Counted from the first letter of the stretch, positions 1 through 12,868 are shown. The stretch is 64,000 nucleotides of DNA from Cherax quadricarinatus (GCF_038502225.1 NW_027195362.1:70001-134000); one strand, 5' to 3'. Made by a program: numbers and translations. The notes: generated by a model not told the origin, from the letters alone.

Positions 1-436
1 AACTCAGGCGGGAGAGATACATGATTATATACACCTGTAAAATCCTAGAGGGACTAGTACCGAACTTGCACACGAAAATCACTCACTACGAAAGCAAAAG
101 ACTTGGCAGACGATGCAACATCCCCCCAATGAAAAGCAGGGGTGTCACTAGCACGTTAAGAGACCATACAATAAGTGTCAGGGGCCCGAGACTGTTCAAC
201 TGCCTCCCAGCATACATAAGGGGGATTACCAACAGACCCCTGGCAGTCTTCAAGCTGGCACTGGACAAGCACCTAAAGTCGTTTGCTGACCAGCCGGGCT
301 GTGGCTCGTACGTTGGTTTGCGTGCAGCCAGCAGCAACAGCCTGGTTGATCAGGCTCTGATCCACCAGGAGGCCTGGTCACAGACCGGGCCGCGGGGGCG
401 TTGACCCCCGGAACTCTCTCCAGGTAAACTCCAGGT
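1..436 (+). pseudogene. LINE family A, 3' terminal fragment (CR1/L2 group)
   Basis: Residues read in frame to a stop at 404 match the C-terminus of the much longer copy at 45104-48041 almost base for base, including RPLAVFKLALDKHLKS and a C-terminal TGPRGR. The 3' end carries a short direct repeat (CTCCAGGTAAA, CTCCAGGTAA), as CR1/L2-type elements often do. The window edge cuts off the upstream part. Sequence on the right (437 onward) is the inside of a minus-strand family B LINE, so this element may have inserted into that LINE, with the remainder lying left of the window. This is an inference that the flanking sequence would settle. Confidence 0.85.
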
Positions 437-1213
437 AATAGCACTGGTCCTAGGACCGACCCCTGTGGGACCCCGCTCGTCACAGGTGCCCACTGTGATA
501 CCTCATCCCGTACCATGACTCGTTGTTGCCTCCCTGTCAGGTATTCTCTGATCCATTGCAGTGCCCTTCCTGTTATATGTGCCTGATCCTCTAGTTTCTG
601 CACTAGTCTCTTGTGAGGAACTGTGTCGAAGGCCTTCTTGCAGTTCAAGAAAATGCAATCAACCCACCCCTCTCTCTCGTGTCGCATTTCTGTTACCTTG
701 TCATAAAAGTCCAGAAGGTTTGTGACACAGGATATGCCTTCCATGAACCCATGCTGGTTTTCATTTTTAATCTTGTTCCATTCCAGGTGTTCCACCACTC
801 TCCTCCTGATAATCTTCTCCATGACTTTGCATACTATACATGTCAGAGACACAAGTCTGTAGTTTAGTGCCTCGTTTCTGTTTCCCTTCTTAAATATGGG
901 GACTACATTTGCTGTCTTCCATTTCTCAGGTATTGCCCAGTTTCAAGAGATGTGTTGAAGATTGTGGTTAGGGGAACGCACAGCATCTTTGCTCCTTCTC
1001 TAAGGACCCACGGAGAGATGTCCGGTCCCATCGCCTTTGAGGTATCAAGGTCACTTAGCAGCTTCTGCACCTCCTCCTCGGTTGTTCGTATGTCATCCAA
1101 CACTTGTTGGTATATTCCCTCTTGATGGTCCCTTCTGTGCTGTCTTCCCAGAGCCTTTCCTGTCTGTACTGTAAAAACTTAATTAAATCTCCTGTTTAGC
1201 TCCTCACATACCT

Positions 1214-1215
<2 letters not shown>
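437..1215 (-). pseudogene. LINE family B fragment, central RT region (broken)
   Basis: Reading leftward, this fragment encodes the start of a LINE reverse transcriptase: the VCEELNRRF region, the MGPDISPWVLREG block, then MSLTCIVCKVMEKII, QHGF, KKAFDTVPHKRLV (motif A) and SGVPQGSVLGPVL (motif B). It stops abruptly at motif B, where family A sequence begins. It has a frame break near 900-930 and a stop soon after VCEELNRRFN. It lies 3' of the nearly complete family B copy on the same strand, separated by (TG)n. No function remains. Confidence 0.85.

Positions 1216-1294
<79 letters not shown>
1216..1294. repeat. (TG)n microsatellite
   Basis: About 39 uninterrupted TG dinucleotides. On the minus strand the tract directly follows the 3' end of the family B LINE (ending ...CAGGTGATTAC) and precedes the next family B fragment. 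Confidence 0.98.
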
Positions 1295-1297
<3 letters not shown>

Positions 1298-1365
1298 CAC
1301 CTGTATGTGGTTGCAGGGGTCGAGTCATAGCTCCTAGCCCCGCCTCTTCTCTGGTCGATACTAAT

Positions 1366-4300
1366 TCACTCTCTCCCTGCTCCATGATATTTGTCATACC
1401 TCTTCTTAAAGCTATTTATGGAACTTGCTTCCACTACTTCACTCTCCAGATTATTCCAGTTCCTGACAACTCTAAGACTAAAGAAATATTTCCTAACATC
1501 CCTATGACTCATCTGGGTTTTCAGTTTCCAATTGTGTCCCCTTGTTTCTGTATACCATCTCTGAAACATTCGATCCTTGTCCACCTTGTCAATGCCTCTT
1601 AGTATTTTATACGTTGTTAGTATGTCCCCTCTATCCCTCCTATCCTCTAGTGACATCAGGTTGAGTTCCCTTAACCTTTCCTCATAAGATATACTTCTCA
1701 GTTCCAGGACTAATCGTGTTGCAAATTTTTGCACTTTCTCCAATTTCGTGACGTGTTTGGCTAAGAGAGGGTTCCATACTGGCGCTGCATATTCCAGTAT
1801 AGGCCTTACGTACACTGTGTACAATGTAGTGAATGACTCCTTACTCAGATGTCTAAATGCCAATCTCAGGTTTTCCAATCTCCCATATGCTGCAGCAGTT
1901 ATTTGATTGATGTGGGCCTCAGGGGACATGTTCGTTATAATGCTTACCCCAAGATCCTTTTCTTTAACTGGCGTTTGCAGCTGTTGGTTTCCTAACCTGT
2001 ACTCCGTCTGTAGTCTTCTGTGTCCTTCCCCAATCTTCGTGACCTTACACTTACTGGGGTTAAACTCCAGGAGCCATTTGTCGGACCATACTTGTAGTTT
2101 GTCCAGATCCCCTTGTAATCTTAACTGATCCTCGCCCACTTGTATTCTCCTCATCAGTGTCACATCATCAGCGAACAGTGACACTTTTGAATCTATTCCT
2201 TCCACCATGTCATTCACGTATACAAGAAACAGCACCGGGCCTAGGACTGAACCTTGTGGAACCCCACTAGACACATTTGCCCACTCCGACACTTCAGCAC
2301 GTACCAACACACGTTGTTTCCTTCCTGTCAGGTATTCCCTGATTCATTGCAGTACTTTCCCCGTTATTCCTGCTTGCTCCTCTCTAATTTTTGCACCAGT
2401 CTCTTGTTTGGTATTGTCAAAAGCCTTCTTGCAATCCAAAAAGATGCAATCTACCCATCCCTCTCTCTCCTGTCTTACTTCTGTTACCTTATTGTAGAAC
2501 TCAAGTAAATTTGTGACACAGGATTTCCCATCTCTGAAGCCGTGCTGACTGTCACGTATGAGCCCAATCTTTTCAATGTGTTCCACTACTTTTCTCGTGA
2601 TAATCTTTTCCATGACTTTACATACTATACAAGTCAGTGACACTGGTCTGTAGTTCAATGCTGCCTGTCTGTCCCCTTTCTTAAAAATTGGAACTACATG
2701 TGCTGTCTTCCACGCCTCAGGCAACTGCCCTGTTTCGATAGATTTACTGAAGATTGTTGCTAATGACACACACAGTTCCTCTGCTCCCTCTCTCAGTATC
2801 CATGGAGATATGTTATCTGGGCCCACCGCCTTTGAGGTACCGAGTTCGTCTAGCAGTTTCTTCACCTCTACCTTGGTTATGTGCATTGTGTCCAGCACCT
2901 GCTGGTGCACCCTACCTCCACAGTTTGCTGGAAGCATTCCTGACTCTATTGTGAATACTTCTCTAAATCTTTTGTTTAGTTCATCACATACTTCTTGGTC
3001 ACTCTTCGTGAGCTTCCCTCCTTCTTTCCTCAGTCTGATTACCTGGTCCTTGACTGTTGTTTTTCTCCTAATGTGACTGTATAACAACTTTGGTTCAGAT
3101 TTGGCTTTTGATGCTATGTCGTTCTCGTATTGCCTCTGGGCCTCTCTCCACATCCTTGCATATTCGTTTCTGGTTCTTCTGCTCAGCTCCTTGTTTTCTT
3201 GAGTCCTTTGCCTTCTATACCTTTTCCATGCTCTAGCACACTTGGCTTTGGCCTCTTTACATCTCCAGTTAAACCATGGGCTCACTCTGGTCTTACCATT
3301 TTTTCTGTTGCCCTTTGGTATGAACCTTTCCTCTGCCTCCCTGCACTTAGTGGTTACTATTTCCATCATTTCATTTACTGTCTTTCCATCTAGTTCTCTT
3401 TCCCACTGCACTTCATGCAGGAAACTTCTCATTCCTGTGTAGTCCCCTTTTTCGAAGTTTGATTTCTCTCTTTGTTCTTGTGCTGCTGCATTCTCCACTG
3501 TTAACTCAACAAGATATTCAAAACTCAGGACATCACGATCACTAGCGCCAAAGGGTCTTTCGTGGGTGATATCCCTTATGTCTGAACTATTCAAGGTGAA
3601 TACGAGATCCAGCCTTGCTGCAACATCCTCTCCTCTCTCTCTGGTTGTATCCCTAACATGTTAATGCATGAAGTTCTTCAGTACAGTCTCTAACATCTTA
3701 GCCCTCCATGTTTCTGGTCCCCCATGTGGCTCTAGGTTTTCCCAGTCAATCTCTTTATGATTGAAATCCCCCATTATAAGCAATTTTGTCCTACCCATAT
3801 GAGCCCTCCTGGCCACTTCAGCTAGTGTATCCACCATTGCCCTATTGCACACATCATACTCTTCTCTTGTTCTCCTGCTGTTAAGTGGTGGGTTATACAT
3901 CACTGCTACCATCACCTTTGGACCACCAGTCTCAAGTGTTACTACAATGAAGTCATCTGTTTCCCTTTTTTCCATTCCTCCCATCTCCTCAAAACTCCAC
4001 TGTTTTTTTATGAGCAATGCTACTCCTCCCCCTCCTCTGTTCTCTCTGTCTTTCCTCATAATCTGATATCCAGGTGGAATAATTGAATCTGTTATCATCC
4101 CTGTAAGTTTTGCCTCTGTTAGTGCTATGATGTCAGGTGATGCATCAATGATGCATTCTTGCCACTCTTCACTCTTATTTGTTATTCCATCTGCATTGGT
4201 GTACCATACCTTTAGCTTCCTTTCCATTACTGTATTTTGAGAGGTTTCTGTATTTGTGTTTGATGTTCCCCCAAAGGCTGAGTTTTCCTGTCTGTCGTTG

Positions 4301-4371
4301 CCTGTCCTATCTCTCTTTCCATCCACTGGTTCTGTCTTGCTCTCACTTTCAGTTGTTCCCTTTCCTTTCAT
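1366..4371 (-). pseudogene. LINE family B ORF2 (APE endonuclease plus reverse transcriptase)
   Basis: One reading frame runs from the ATG at 4371 to a stop at 1366, interrupted only by TAA at 3661-3663 and TGA at 2344-2346 (a Trp codon in sister copies). Domains in order: APE endonuclease with WYTNADGITNK, LTEAKL, GGGGVALLI, MYNPPL and MGDFNHKEIDW; its final motif reads SDRD where the family has SDH, so the catalytic His is lost. Then come the RT blocks AVGPDNISPWILREG, NYRPVSLT, QHGFRDGKSC, LDCKKAFD (A), SGVPQGSVLGPVLF (B) and LFADD (C, 2164-2175), and the C-terminal domain. Near FLDCKKAFD a short stretch reads out of register through compensating indels. Clearly a dead copy. Confidence 0.9.
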
Positions 4372-5116
4372 GTTCTGTCTCCATTGAGGAACACTTTTTG
4401 ACAATCTGGAGAGTCCTTTAACAGTGGTTTCTGTTGTAGGATCCTGTTCCGTACCACATCTGTCTTCAATGTCAATCTGATTGGTCGATTTTTTTCCCTC
4501 GAATACCCCCCCCCCCAAGTCTGTGAAAATTTTCTACCTGAGACATGTCCTTCTCTCCTGTTATTGCAATGATGTTCTTAATCTCTGTTTTCTCCCAATG
4601 CTTTCTTTCATCATATGTCTGCCCTTCAGCCTCCTGAAGCCCATGAATAATTATTGACCTCTCCCTCTCCTCTTCCCATTTCTTTTCCCTCTGTATCTCT
4701 GGATCTGATTTAAGCATCTCCTTTGCTGTTTCCCTAATCATCTCCCAGACGCCATGATGGCCTGATATTACTGCTGCTAAAGACTGCTTAGATCCATCCC
4801 CTCCTTCAGTCCCCTCGCTGCCTGCTGATGTTCCCATTTCAGTCATCTTGCTCCTTTCGGACCTCATCTTTAGATCCTGCTTCAGCACATCCATTTCTTC
4901 CTCCAATCTCTGTATCTTTGCCTCAGCTTCTACAGCTCGTGATTCCCACTTCTTGCTCTCTGCAGATATTCGCTCTAACATGTTATTGCTAAGCTCATTT
5001 AACCTTTTCTCCCATTGTTGTTCCATTTTGTTCTTGAGCCGTTCTACCCATTCTTCCTTTTCCGACCAGCCATCATCGGTCCCCTTGCCTTTACGTCCTC
5101 CCCTTTGAGAGCCCAT
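4368..5116 (-). pseudogene. LINE family B ORF1 (coiled coil plus RRM-like), frameshifted
   Basis: The ATG at 5116 opens a lysine- and glutamate-rich protein. Residues about 20-95 (KNKMEQQWEKRLNEL...KIQRLEEEMDVL) form a likely coiled coil. From about residue 165 RSIIIHGLQEAEG followed by ENFHRLGG resembles the RRM-like nucleic-acid-binding core of LINE ORF1 proteins. The frame breaks in an 11-C run at 4506-4516. After a one-base shift the expected continuation (NRPIRLTLKTDVVRNRIL, then VFLNGDRT) reads to a TGA at 4368-4370. That TGA overlaps an ATG at 4371-4369 as ATGA. The role by family would be RNA binding in the retrotransposition particle. Slippage in the homopolymer, natural or in sequencing, is the likely cause of the break. 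Confidence 0.8.
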
Positions 5117-5218
5117 TTTGTTTTTATCCTGTTGGGATGTTCTAGCTGCTTCAGCTTATCGTAAAAATGTGTGGGCGTGGTGGGGGGATTTATGAGCTAA
5201 TGTGTTAGGTTAGGTTTG

Positions 5219-5503
<285 letters not shown>

Positions 5504-5504
<1 letters not shown>

Positions 5505-5840
5505 ACTTTACCTACCACTTGTCATATGTAAGATGCACTTGCTTATGGATACTTGACATCGATGTGTATGTGTGTGTGTATGCGTGTGTGTATGTGCGTG
5601 TGTATGTGTGTGTTTATGCTTTCTCTGTCTACCTTTCTCTTTGTATGTCTGTCTCTCTGTCTGCCTACATGTCTCTCTGCCTGCCTATCTTTCTTTTTCT
5701 CCTCTTATTCTCTACATTCTTCCATCTCTCCCTCCACCCTTTCCCCCGTCATTCCTCCCTCTTTCCCTCCTTCCTACCCTCGAGTCCCATTCTTCTTCCC
5801 CTCCCCCCTTCCCTCCTCTCCCTCGCCGTTCCGATCCTCT
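5504..5840. repeat. Second TG tract and pyrimidine-rich low-complexity stretch
   Basis: A short unique segment (5504-5560) is followed by (TG/TATG)n to about 5612. Then about 220 bp are strongly biased to C and T on the plus strand (CTTTCCCTCCTTCC-like). No gene is supported. Confidence 0.85.
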
Positions 5841-6216
5841 CAATAAATTTGAGGAGAGGGACGGTGGGGTGGGGAGAGTTGGTGTGTGGGTGGCCACCAG
5901 GTGCCAAGTGGCACTGCCAGATAGTAGAGGTTAGTGACACTGGGTTCTCAGGTGTGCGACAGACCATTGTACAAACTGGGTAGTGTGTGATACCGTAGTC
6001 TCTTCAGAACACTTGTTCATCTCACACTTACTGTATTATATTCTGTCAGAGGCATCAACTGTAACCCAACGGAACTCCTGCCGGTCTACGAGCTTTAACA
6101 CTGGCTTTAACACTGGCTCTATTCTTATCCCCCCTCAAGGCCAAATCGTCTATGAACTCAAATTTATGGACCATGGTTCAAGCCCTTAGTCCACAATTGT
6201 TTATTACAATTTAATT

Positions 6217-6220
<4 letters not shown>
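5841..6220. other. No recognisable feature
   Basis: About 380 bp of mixed composition. I find no LINE, SINE or tRNA-like motif, and only short open frames. Confidence 0.5.

Positions 6221-6290
<70 letters not shown>
6221..6290. repeat. (TA)n microsatellite
   Basis: About 35 TA units at the 5' side of the PLE fragment. Confidence 0.98.
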
Positions 6291-6293
<3 letters not shown>

Positions 6294-6713
6294 CAAATTA
6301 AATGGGGCAAGCAAGTCCATGGTCGACAGGAATATAATTGAATCTTGTTTCATAAAAAGCAGTTTTGAAAATAATATGAATATTTCCTTTGGTTTATATA
6401 AATCAGATCCATTTATAATTAATAAAATTTGGGAGGAATTTAATAATACATTGGACAAATAATAAATCTTAATTCTTGGGTAGAATAGTTTGTGGGATGT
6501 CGTAAAGGACGTGTCTAGTTGGGCCAGTGGGCCTGCTGCAGTGTTCTCTTTTTTATGAGTCGCGTGTCAGGTGTTGCTTTGTTGTGGGATGTGATGGTGA
6601 GGTGTGGTCTAGACCCTTTATTTACCTTCCTTTGATGTATTACTTTTATTGTTCCTTGATAATGTGAGTAGTCACGGAATGCTTGGAATTTCACTATTCT
6701 TTCACAGTGGTTG

Positions 6714-6714
<1 letters not shown>
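6291..6714 (+). pseudogene. Penelope-like element 3' fragment (GIY-YIG C-terminus and 3' UTR)
   Basis: It begins within a reading frame that includes SMVDRNIIESCFIKSSFE and SFGLYKSDPFIINKIWEEF, then a stop. This is the end of the PLE GIY-YIG endonuclease domain, as seen more fully at 15964-16338. The following 250 bp match the 3' UTR of that second PLE (15640-15960, opposite strand), including GTTGCTTTGTTGTGGGATG. Both ends are abutted by (TA)n, so the element is truncated on both sides. Confidence 0.85.
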
Positions 6715-6795
<81 letters not shown>

Positions 6796-6807
6796 ATGTG
6801 TGTGTGT
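6715..6807. repeat. (TA)n then (TG)n microsatellite
   Basis: About 37 TA units grading into TG/TATG, directly bordering MITE copy 1. Confidence 0.97.
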
Positions 6808-7197
6808 GTGTCGTGCCGAATATGCAGAACTTGCGATCTTGGCTTAAATAGCAACGCTCATCTTGCCATATAGGACAAGTGAAAATTTGTGTATGCAATA
6901 ATTTCGCCAAAATCATTCTGAACCTAACGAAAAAAATATGTTTCACTGTGTTTGTTTAGTATTAAATTATTTTAAACAAATCTAAAATATATTTAGTTGG
7001 GTTAGGCTAAAATAAATTGTTCTTGTTATAATAAGGTTAGGTAAGTTGTCTAAGTTCCTTTTGGTGCAAAATTATAATTTTTTATATTAACATTAATGAA
7101 AAAAATATATCTTTGAACGTAAAAGAGAAAATTTTAGAAAGGACTTAATTTTAAATGAGTTCTTGCTAATTGACCAGTTTTACATATTCGGCACGAC
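6808..7197 (+). mobile_element. MITE copy 1 (TIR GTCGTGCCGAATATG)
   Basis: A 390-bp AT-rich segment with terminal inverted repeats: left GTCGTGCCGAATATGCAGAA, right end the reverse complement of GTCGTGCCGAATATGTAAAA. Near-identical copies occur at 15242-15627 (386 bp) and, inverted, at 29169-29555 (387 bp). There is no coding capacity. Flanks are TA-rich, consistent with a TA-type target, but the exact target duplication is unreadable in (TA)n. The superfamily is not assigned. Confidence 0.9.
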
Positions 7198-7212
7198 ATA
7201 TATATATATTTA

Positions 7213-7299
<87 letters not shown>
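7198..7299. repeat. (TA)n microsatellite
   Basis: About 45 TA units after a short interrupted start, between MITE copy 1 and the inverted SINE pair. Confidence 0.97.
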
Positions 7300-8380
<1,081 letters not shown>

Positions 8381-11300
8381 ACAATCCAAATGAATTCCTT
8401 AAGAACGAGACCCAAAATTTGGTCATCTCAAAAATCTTGGATATTATCCTAAGATCACAAGACTTTGAAAAGGCAATCAATGACATGCCCATGCACTCTG
8501 CCCCAGGCCCAGACTCATGGAACTCCGTGTTCATGAAGAACTGCAAGAAGCCCCTATCACGTGCCTTCAACATTCTATGGAGAGGGAGCATGGACACAGT
8601 GGTCCTCCCACACTCACTAAAAACAACAGACATAGCCCCACTCTATAAAGGTGGCAGTAAAGAAATTGCAGAGAACTACAGACCAATAGCACTAACATCC
8701 CATATCATAAAAATATTTGAAAGGGTCCTAAGAAGCAAGATCGCCAACCACCTAGATACCCATCAATTACACAACCCAGGGCAACATGGGTTTAGAACAG
8801 GTCGCTCCTGCCTGTACCAGTTACTGGACTACTATGACAAGGTCCTGGATGATGTAGACGATATACAAAATACAGATGTCGTATACAAAGACTTTGCAAA
8901 AGTTTTCGACAAGTGTGACCATGGTGTAATGGCGCACAGAATGCGTGATAAAGGAATAACGGGAAAAGTTGGTAGATGGATCTATAACTTCCTGAAAAAT
9001 AGAACAAAAAGTAATAGTAAACAGTAAAGTCTCAGGCAGCTACGGTGAAAAGTTCTGTTCCACAAGGCACAGTACTCGCTTCCAGTGTTCCACAAGGCAC
9101 AGTACTCGCTCCCAGTGTTCCACAAGGCACAGTACTCGCTCCCAGTGTTCCACAAGGCACAGTACTCGCTTCCAGTGTTCCACAAGGCACAGTACTCGCT
9201 TCCAGTGTTCCACAAGGCACAGTACTCGCTCCCAGTGTTCCACAAGGCACAGTACTCGCTCCCAGTGTTCTACAAGGCACAGTACTCGCTTCCAGTGTTC
9301 CACAAGGCACAGTACTCGCTTCCAGTGTTCCACAAGGCACAGTACTCGCTCCCAGTGTTCCACAAGGCACAGTACTCGCTCCCAGTGTTCCACAAGGCAC
9401 AGTACTCGCTTCCAGTGTTCCACAAGGCACAGTACTCGCTTCCAGTGTCCCACAAGGCACAGTACTCGCTCCCAGTGTTCCACAAGGCACAGTACTCGCT
9501 CCCAGTGTTCCACAAGGCACAGTACTCGCTCCCAGTGTTCCACAAGGCACAGTACTCGCTCCCAGTGTTCCACAAGGCACAGTACTCGCTCCCAGTGTTC
9601 CACAAGGCACAGTACTCGCTCCCAGTGTTCCACAAGGCACAGTACTCGCTTCCAGTGTTCCACAAGGCACAGTACTCGCTTCCAGTGTCCCACAAGGCAC
9701 AGTACTCGCTCCCAGTGTTCCACAAGGCACAGTACTCGCTCCCAGTGTTCCACAAGGCACAGTACTCGCTTCCAGTGTTCCACAAGGCACAGTACTCGCT
9801 TCCAGTGTTCCACAAGGCACAGTACTCGCTCCCAGTGTTCCACAAGGCACAGTACTCGCTCCCAGTGTTCCACAAGGCACAGTACTCGCTTCCAGTGTTC
9901 CACAAGGCACAGTACTCGCTTCCAGTGTTCCACAAGGCACAGTACTCGCTTCCAGTGTTCCACAAGGCACAGTACTCGCTTCCAGTGTTCCACAAGGCAC
10001 AGTACTCGCTCCCAGTGTTCCACAAGGCACAGTACTCGCTCCCAGTGTTCCACAAGGCACAGTACTCGCTTCCAGTGTTCCACAAGGCACAGTACTCGCT
10101 TCCAGTGTCCCACAAGGCACAGTACTCGCTCCCAGTGTTCCACAAGGCACAGTACTCGCTCCCAGTGTTCCACAAGGCACAGTACTCGCTCCCAGTGTTC
10201 CACAAGGCACAGTACTCGCTCCCAGTGTTCCACAAGGCACAGTACTCGCTCCCAGTGTTCCACAAGGCACAGTACTCGCTCCCAGTGTTCCACAAGGCAC
10301 AGTACTCGCTTCCAGTGTTCCACAAGGCACAGTACTCGCTTCCAGTGTCCCACAAGGCACAGTACTCGCTCCCAGTGTTCCACAAGGCACAGTACTCGCT
10401 CCCAGTGTTCCACAAGGCACAGTACTCGCTCCCAGTGTTCCACAAGGCACAGTACTCGCTCCCAGTGTTCCACAAGGCACAGTACTCGCTCCCACTGTTC
10501 CACAAGGCACAGTACTCGCTCCCAGTGTTCCACAAGGCACAGTACTCTCTCCCATTCTATTCCTCATCCTCATATCTGACATAAACAGAGATGTAAGCCA
10601 TAGTCCGTGTCTTCCTTTGCGGATGACACCCGGATCACCATGACAGTGACCTCCAAAGACACTGTGAGACTCCAAGCGGACATCAACCAAATCTTCAACT
10701 GGACCACTGAAAACATTATAAAGTTCAATGATGAGAAATATCAACTGCTCAGATATGGAAAACTTGAGGAAATCAAAGCTGTATCAGGGTATATGACAAA
10801 TTGTTACATACAATAGAGCGGAAAAGTTATGTGATGGACCTGGGAGTGATAATGTCAGACGATCTCATCTTCAATGACCACAACCATGTATCTACCGCAT
10901 CTGCTAGGAAAATGACAGGATGGATAATGAGAACTTTCAAAACTAGGAACGTCAAGCCAGTGATGATTCCCTTCAAATCGCTTATTCTCTCTAGGCTGGA
11001 ATACTGCTGTACACTAACGCCCCCCTCCCCTTCAGGACAGGCGAAATTGCTGACCAGAGAGTGTACAAAGAACTTTCACGGCACACATAAGTACGATAAG
11101 GCACCTAAATTACTGGGAACGGTTGGGGGCCCTTGATGTGTATTCCCTGGAGCGGTACTACATGCATCATTCCCCCAATGAAATGCAGGGGTGCCATGAA
11201 TACTCTGAGAGACAACACAATAAGTGTCAGGGGCCCAAGACTGTTCAATTACCTCACATTATACATAAGGGAGATTACCAATAGACCCCTGGCTGTCTTC

Positions 11301-11420
11301 AAAAAGGCACTGGACAGACACCTAAAGTCAGTACCTGACCAACCGGGCTGTGGTTTGTACGTCAGTTTGAGTGCGGCCAGCAGTAACAGGTGAAATGTCA
11401 TATGTGAGGTGATATCCCAC
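8381..11420 (+). pseudogene. LINE family A copy with an expanded RT motif B
   Basis: A 5'-truncated family A copy that begins just before the RT. Conserved blocks are DMPMHSAPGPDSWNSVF, NYRPIALTSHIIKIFERV, QHGFRTGRSC, VYKDFAKVFDKCDHG (motif A), SVPQGTVLAP (motif B, repeated about 50 times, 9059-10549) and SSFADDTR (motif C, about 10610). The C-terminal part (10800-11393) has deletions and frameshifts, and ends with the RPLAVFKKALDRHLKS region. Compared with the copy at 45104-48041 it is clearly dead. The left end abuts a PLE fragment and the right end abuts (TA)n. Confidence 0.9.
9059..10549 (+). repeat. 30-bp minisatellite inside the LINE RT domain (about 50 copies)
   Basis: The unit is CACAAGGCACAGTACTCGCT plus CCCAGTGTTC, encoding one copy of the RT motif B decapeptide SVPQGTVLAP. 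The intact family A copy has the motif once (about 46976-47005). Units are nearly identical. The main variants are CGCTTCC versus CGCTCCC, arranged mostly as a TT-CC period of four units, and GTGTCC at 9447, 9687, 10107 and 10347. Because 30 is divisible by three, all frames stay open on both strands, which explains the long spurious ORFs. Confidence 0.98.
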
Positions 11421-11535
<115 letters not shown>

Positions 11536-11702
11536 TGTTAGCATGTTTGCTCCACAAACAGTTTAATAGAGTTTTTAACTTATTTCACAGTTTTTGGATA
11601 TTCGAGTATTGATGTTAAATTGGTAGTAACGCTGTCCAATATTAATTTATGAGGCAATGCCTTCCTTTGCTCGGCGACACAGACAAATCAGCATGTAAAA
11701 AT

Positions 11703-11924
11703 ATACATACCTACATACACCATCTGTATTGTCGGTGCCTCGTGCATACATACACCATCTGTATTGTCGGTGCCTCGTGCATACATACACCATCTGTATT
11801 GTCGGTGCCTCGTGCATACATACACCATCTGTATTGTCGGTGCCTCGTGCATACATACACCATCTGTATTGTCGGTGCCTCGTGCATACATACACCAGCT
11901 GTATTGTCGGTGCCTCGTGCATAC
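11703..11924. repeat. 35-bp minisatellite (about 6 copies)
   Basis: The unit contains CATACATACACCATCTGTAT and TGTCGGTGCCTCGTG; the last copy has CAGC for CATC. Reading frames across it are periodic artefacts. The 170 bp to its left (11536-11702) show nothing recognisable. Confidence 0.97.
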
Positions 11925-11940
11925 AGCACATGTGAAGTGT

Positions 11941-12868
11941 GATCCCGGCGTCACCTTGTGGGTGGTGTGGTCTTGCTGTTAACACTTAAATAGTTGTCTC
12001 CTGTTATCACCTTGTGGGGGGTGTGGTCTTGCTGTCAGCACTTCAGTAGTTGTCTCCTGTTATCACCTTGTGGGTGGTGTGGTCTGGCTGTCAGCACTTC
12101 AGTAGTTGTCTCCTGTTATCACCTTGTGGTTGGTGTGGTCTTGCTGTCAGCACTTAAATAGTTGTCTCCTGTTATCACCTTGTGGGCGGTGTGGTCTGGC
12201 TGTCAGCACTTCAGTAGTTGTGTCCTGTTATCACCTTGTGGGTGGTGTGGTCTGGCTGTCAACACTTCAGTAGTTGTGTCCTGTTATCACCTTGTGGGTG
12301 GTGTGGTCTGGCTGTCAACACTTCAGTAGTTGTGTCGTGTTATCACCTTGTGGGTGGTGTGGTCAGGCTGTCAGCACTTCAGTAGTTGTGTCGTGTTATC
12401 ACCTTGTGGGTGGTGTGGTCTGGCTGTCAACACTTCAGTAGTTGTCTCCTGTTATCACCTTGTGGGTGGTGTGGTCTGGCTGTCAACACTTCAGTAGTTG
12501 TCTCCTGTTATCACCTTGTGGGTGGTGTGGTGTTGGTGTCAACACTTCAGTAGTTGTCTCCTGTTATCACCTTGTGGGTGGTGTGGTCTGGCTGTCAACA
12601 CTTCAGTAGTTGTCTCCTGTTATCACCTTGTGGGTGGTGTGGTCTGGCTGTCAACACTTCAGTAGTTGTGTCCTGTTATCACCTTGTGGGTGGTGTGGTC
12701 AGGCTGTCAGCACTTCAGTAGTTGTGTCGTGTTATCACCTTGTGGGTGGTGTGGTCTTGCTGTCAGCACTTCAGTAGTTGTGTCGTGTTATCACCTTGTG
12801 GGTGGTGTGGTCTTGCTGTCAGCACTTCAGTAGTTGTCTCCTGTTATCACCTTGTGGGTGGTGTGGTC
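11941..12868. repeat. 56-bp minisatellite (about 16 copies)
   Basis: The unit includes TTATCACCTTGTGGGTGGTG and GGCTGTCAACACTTCAGTAG. Variants (TTGC/TGGC, CTCC/GTCC/GTCG) are interspersed. It begins almost immediately after the 35-bp array. Confidence 0.97.

Larger units (their letters stand above)
1295..5205 (-). mobile_element. LINE family B, nearly full-length copy
   Basis: A minus-strand non-LTR retrotransposon of about 3.9 kb. It has a short 5' leader (about 5117-5205), ORF1 (to 4368), ORF2 (4371 to 1366) and a roughly 70-bp 3' UTR that contains GACTCGACCCCTGCAACCAC and ends in AC-rich tail. The endonuclease-RT order and the APE-type endonuclease place it in the CR1/L2/Jockey assemblage. 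The exact clade was not assigned. Related copies lie at 437-1215, 49669-51249, 51250-52615, 52616-53347 and 62070-63590, so the family is abundant locally. The copy is inactive as written (two nonsense codons, one frameshift). Confidence 0.9.

Noticed and set aside
4506..4516. Programmed ribosomal frameshift at the C11/G11 run in LINE B ORF1
   Set aside because: A long homopolymer in a copy with two nonsense codons is more simply an indel mutation or sequencing error; no downstream structure was evident. The same applies to the G9 run at 45192-45200.
9032..10744. Long open frames on both strands of the 30-bp array (up to 570 codons)
   Set aside because: The unit is divisible by three and lacks stops in several frames, so all are open by construction. 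Only the plus frame corresponding to the LINE RT has a coding history.
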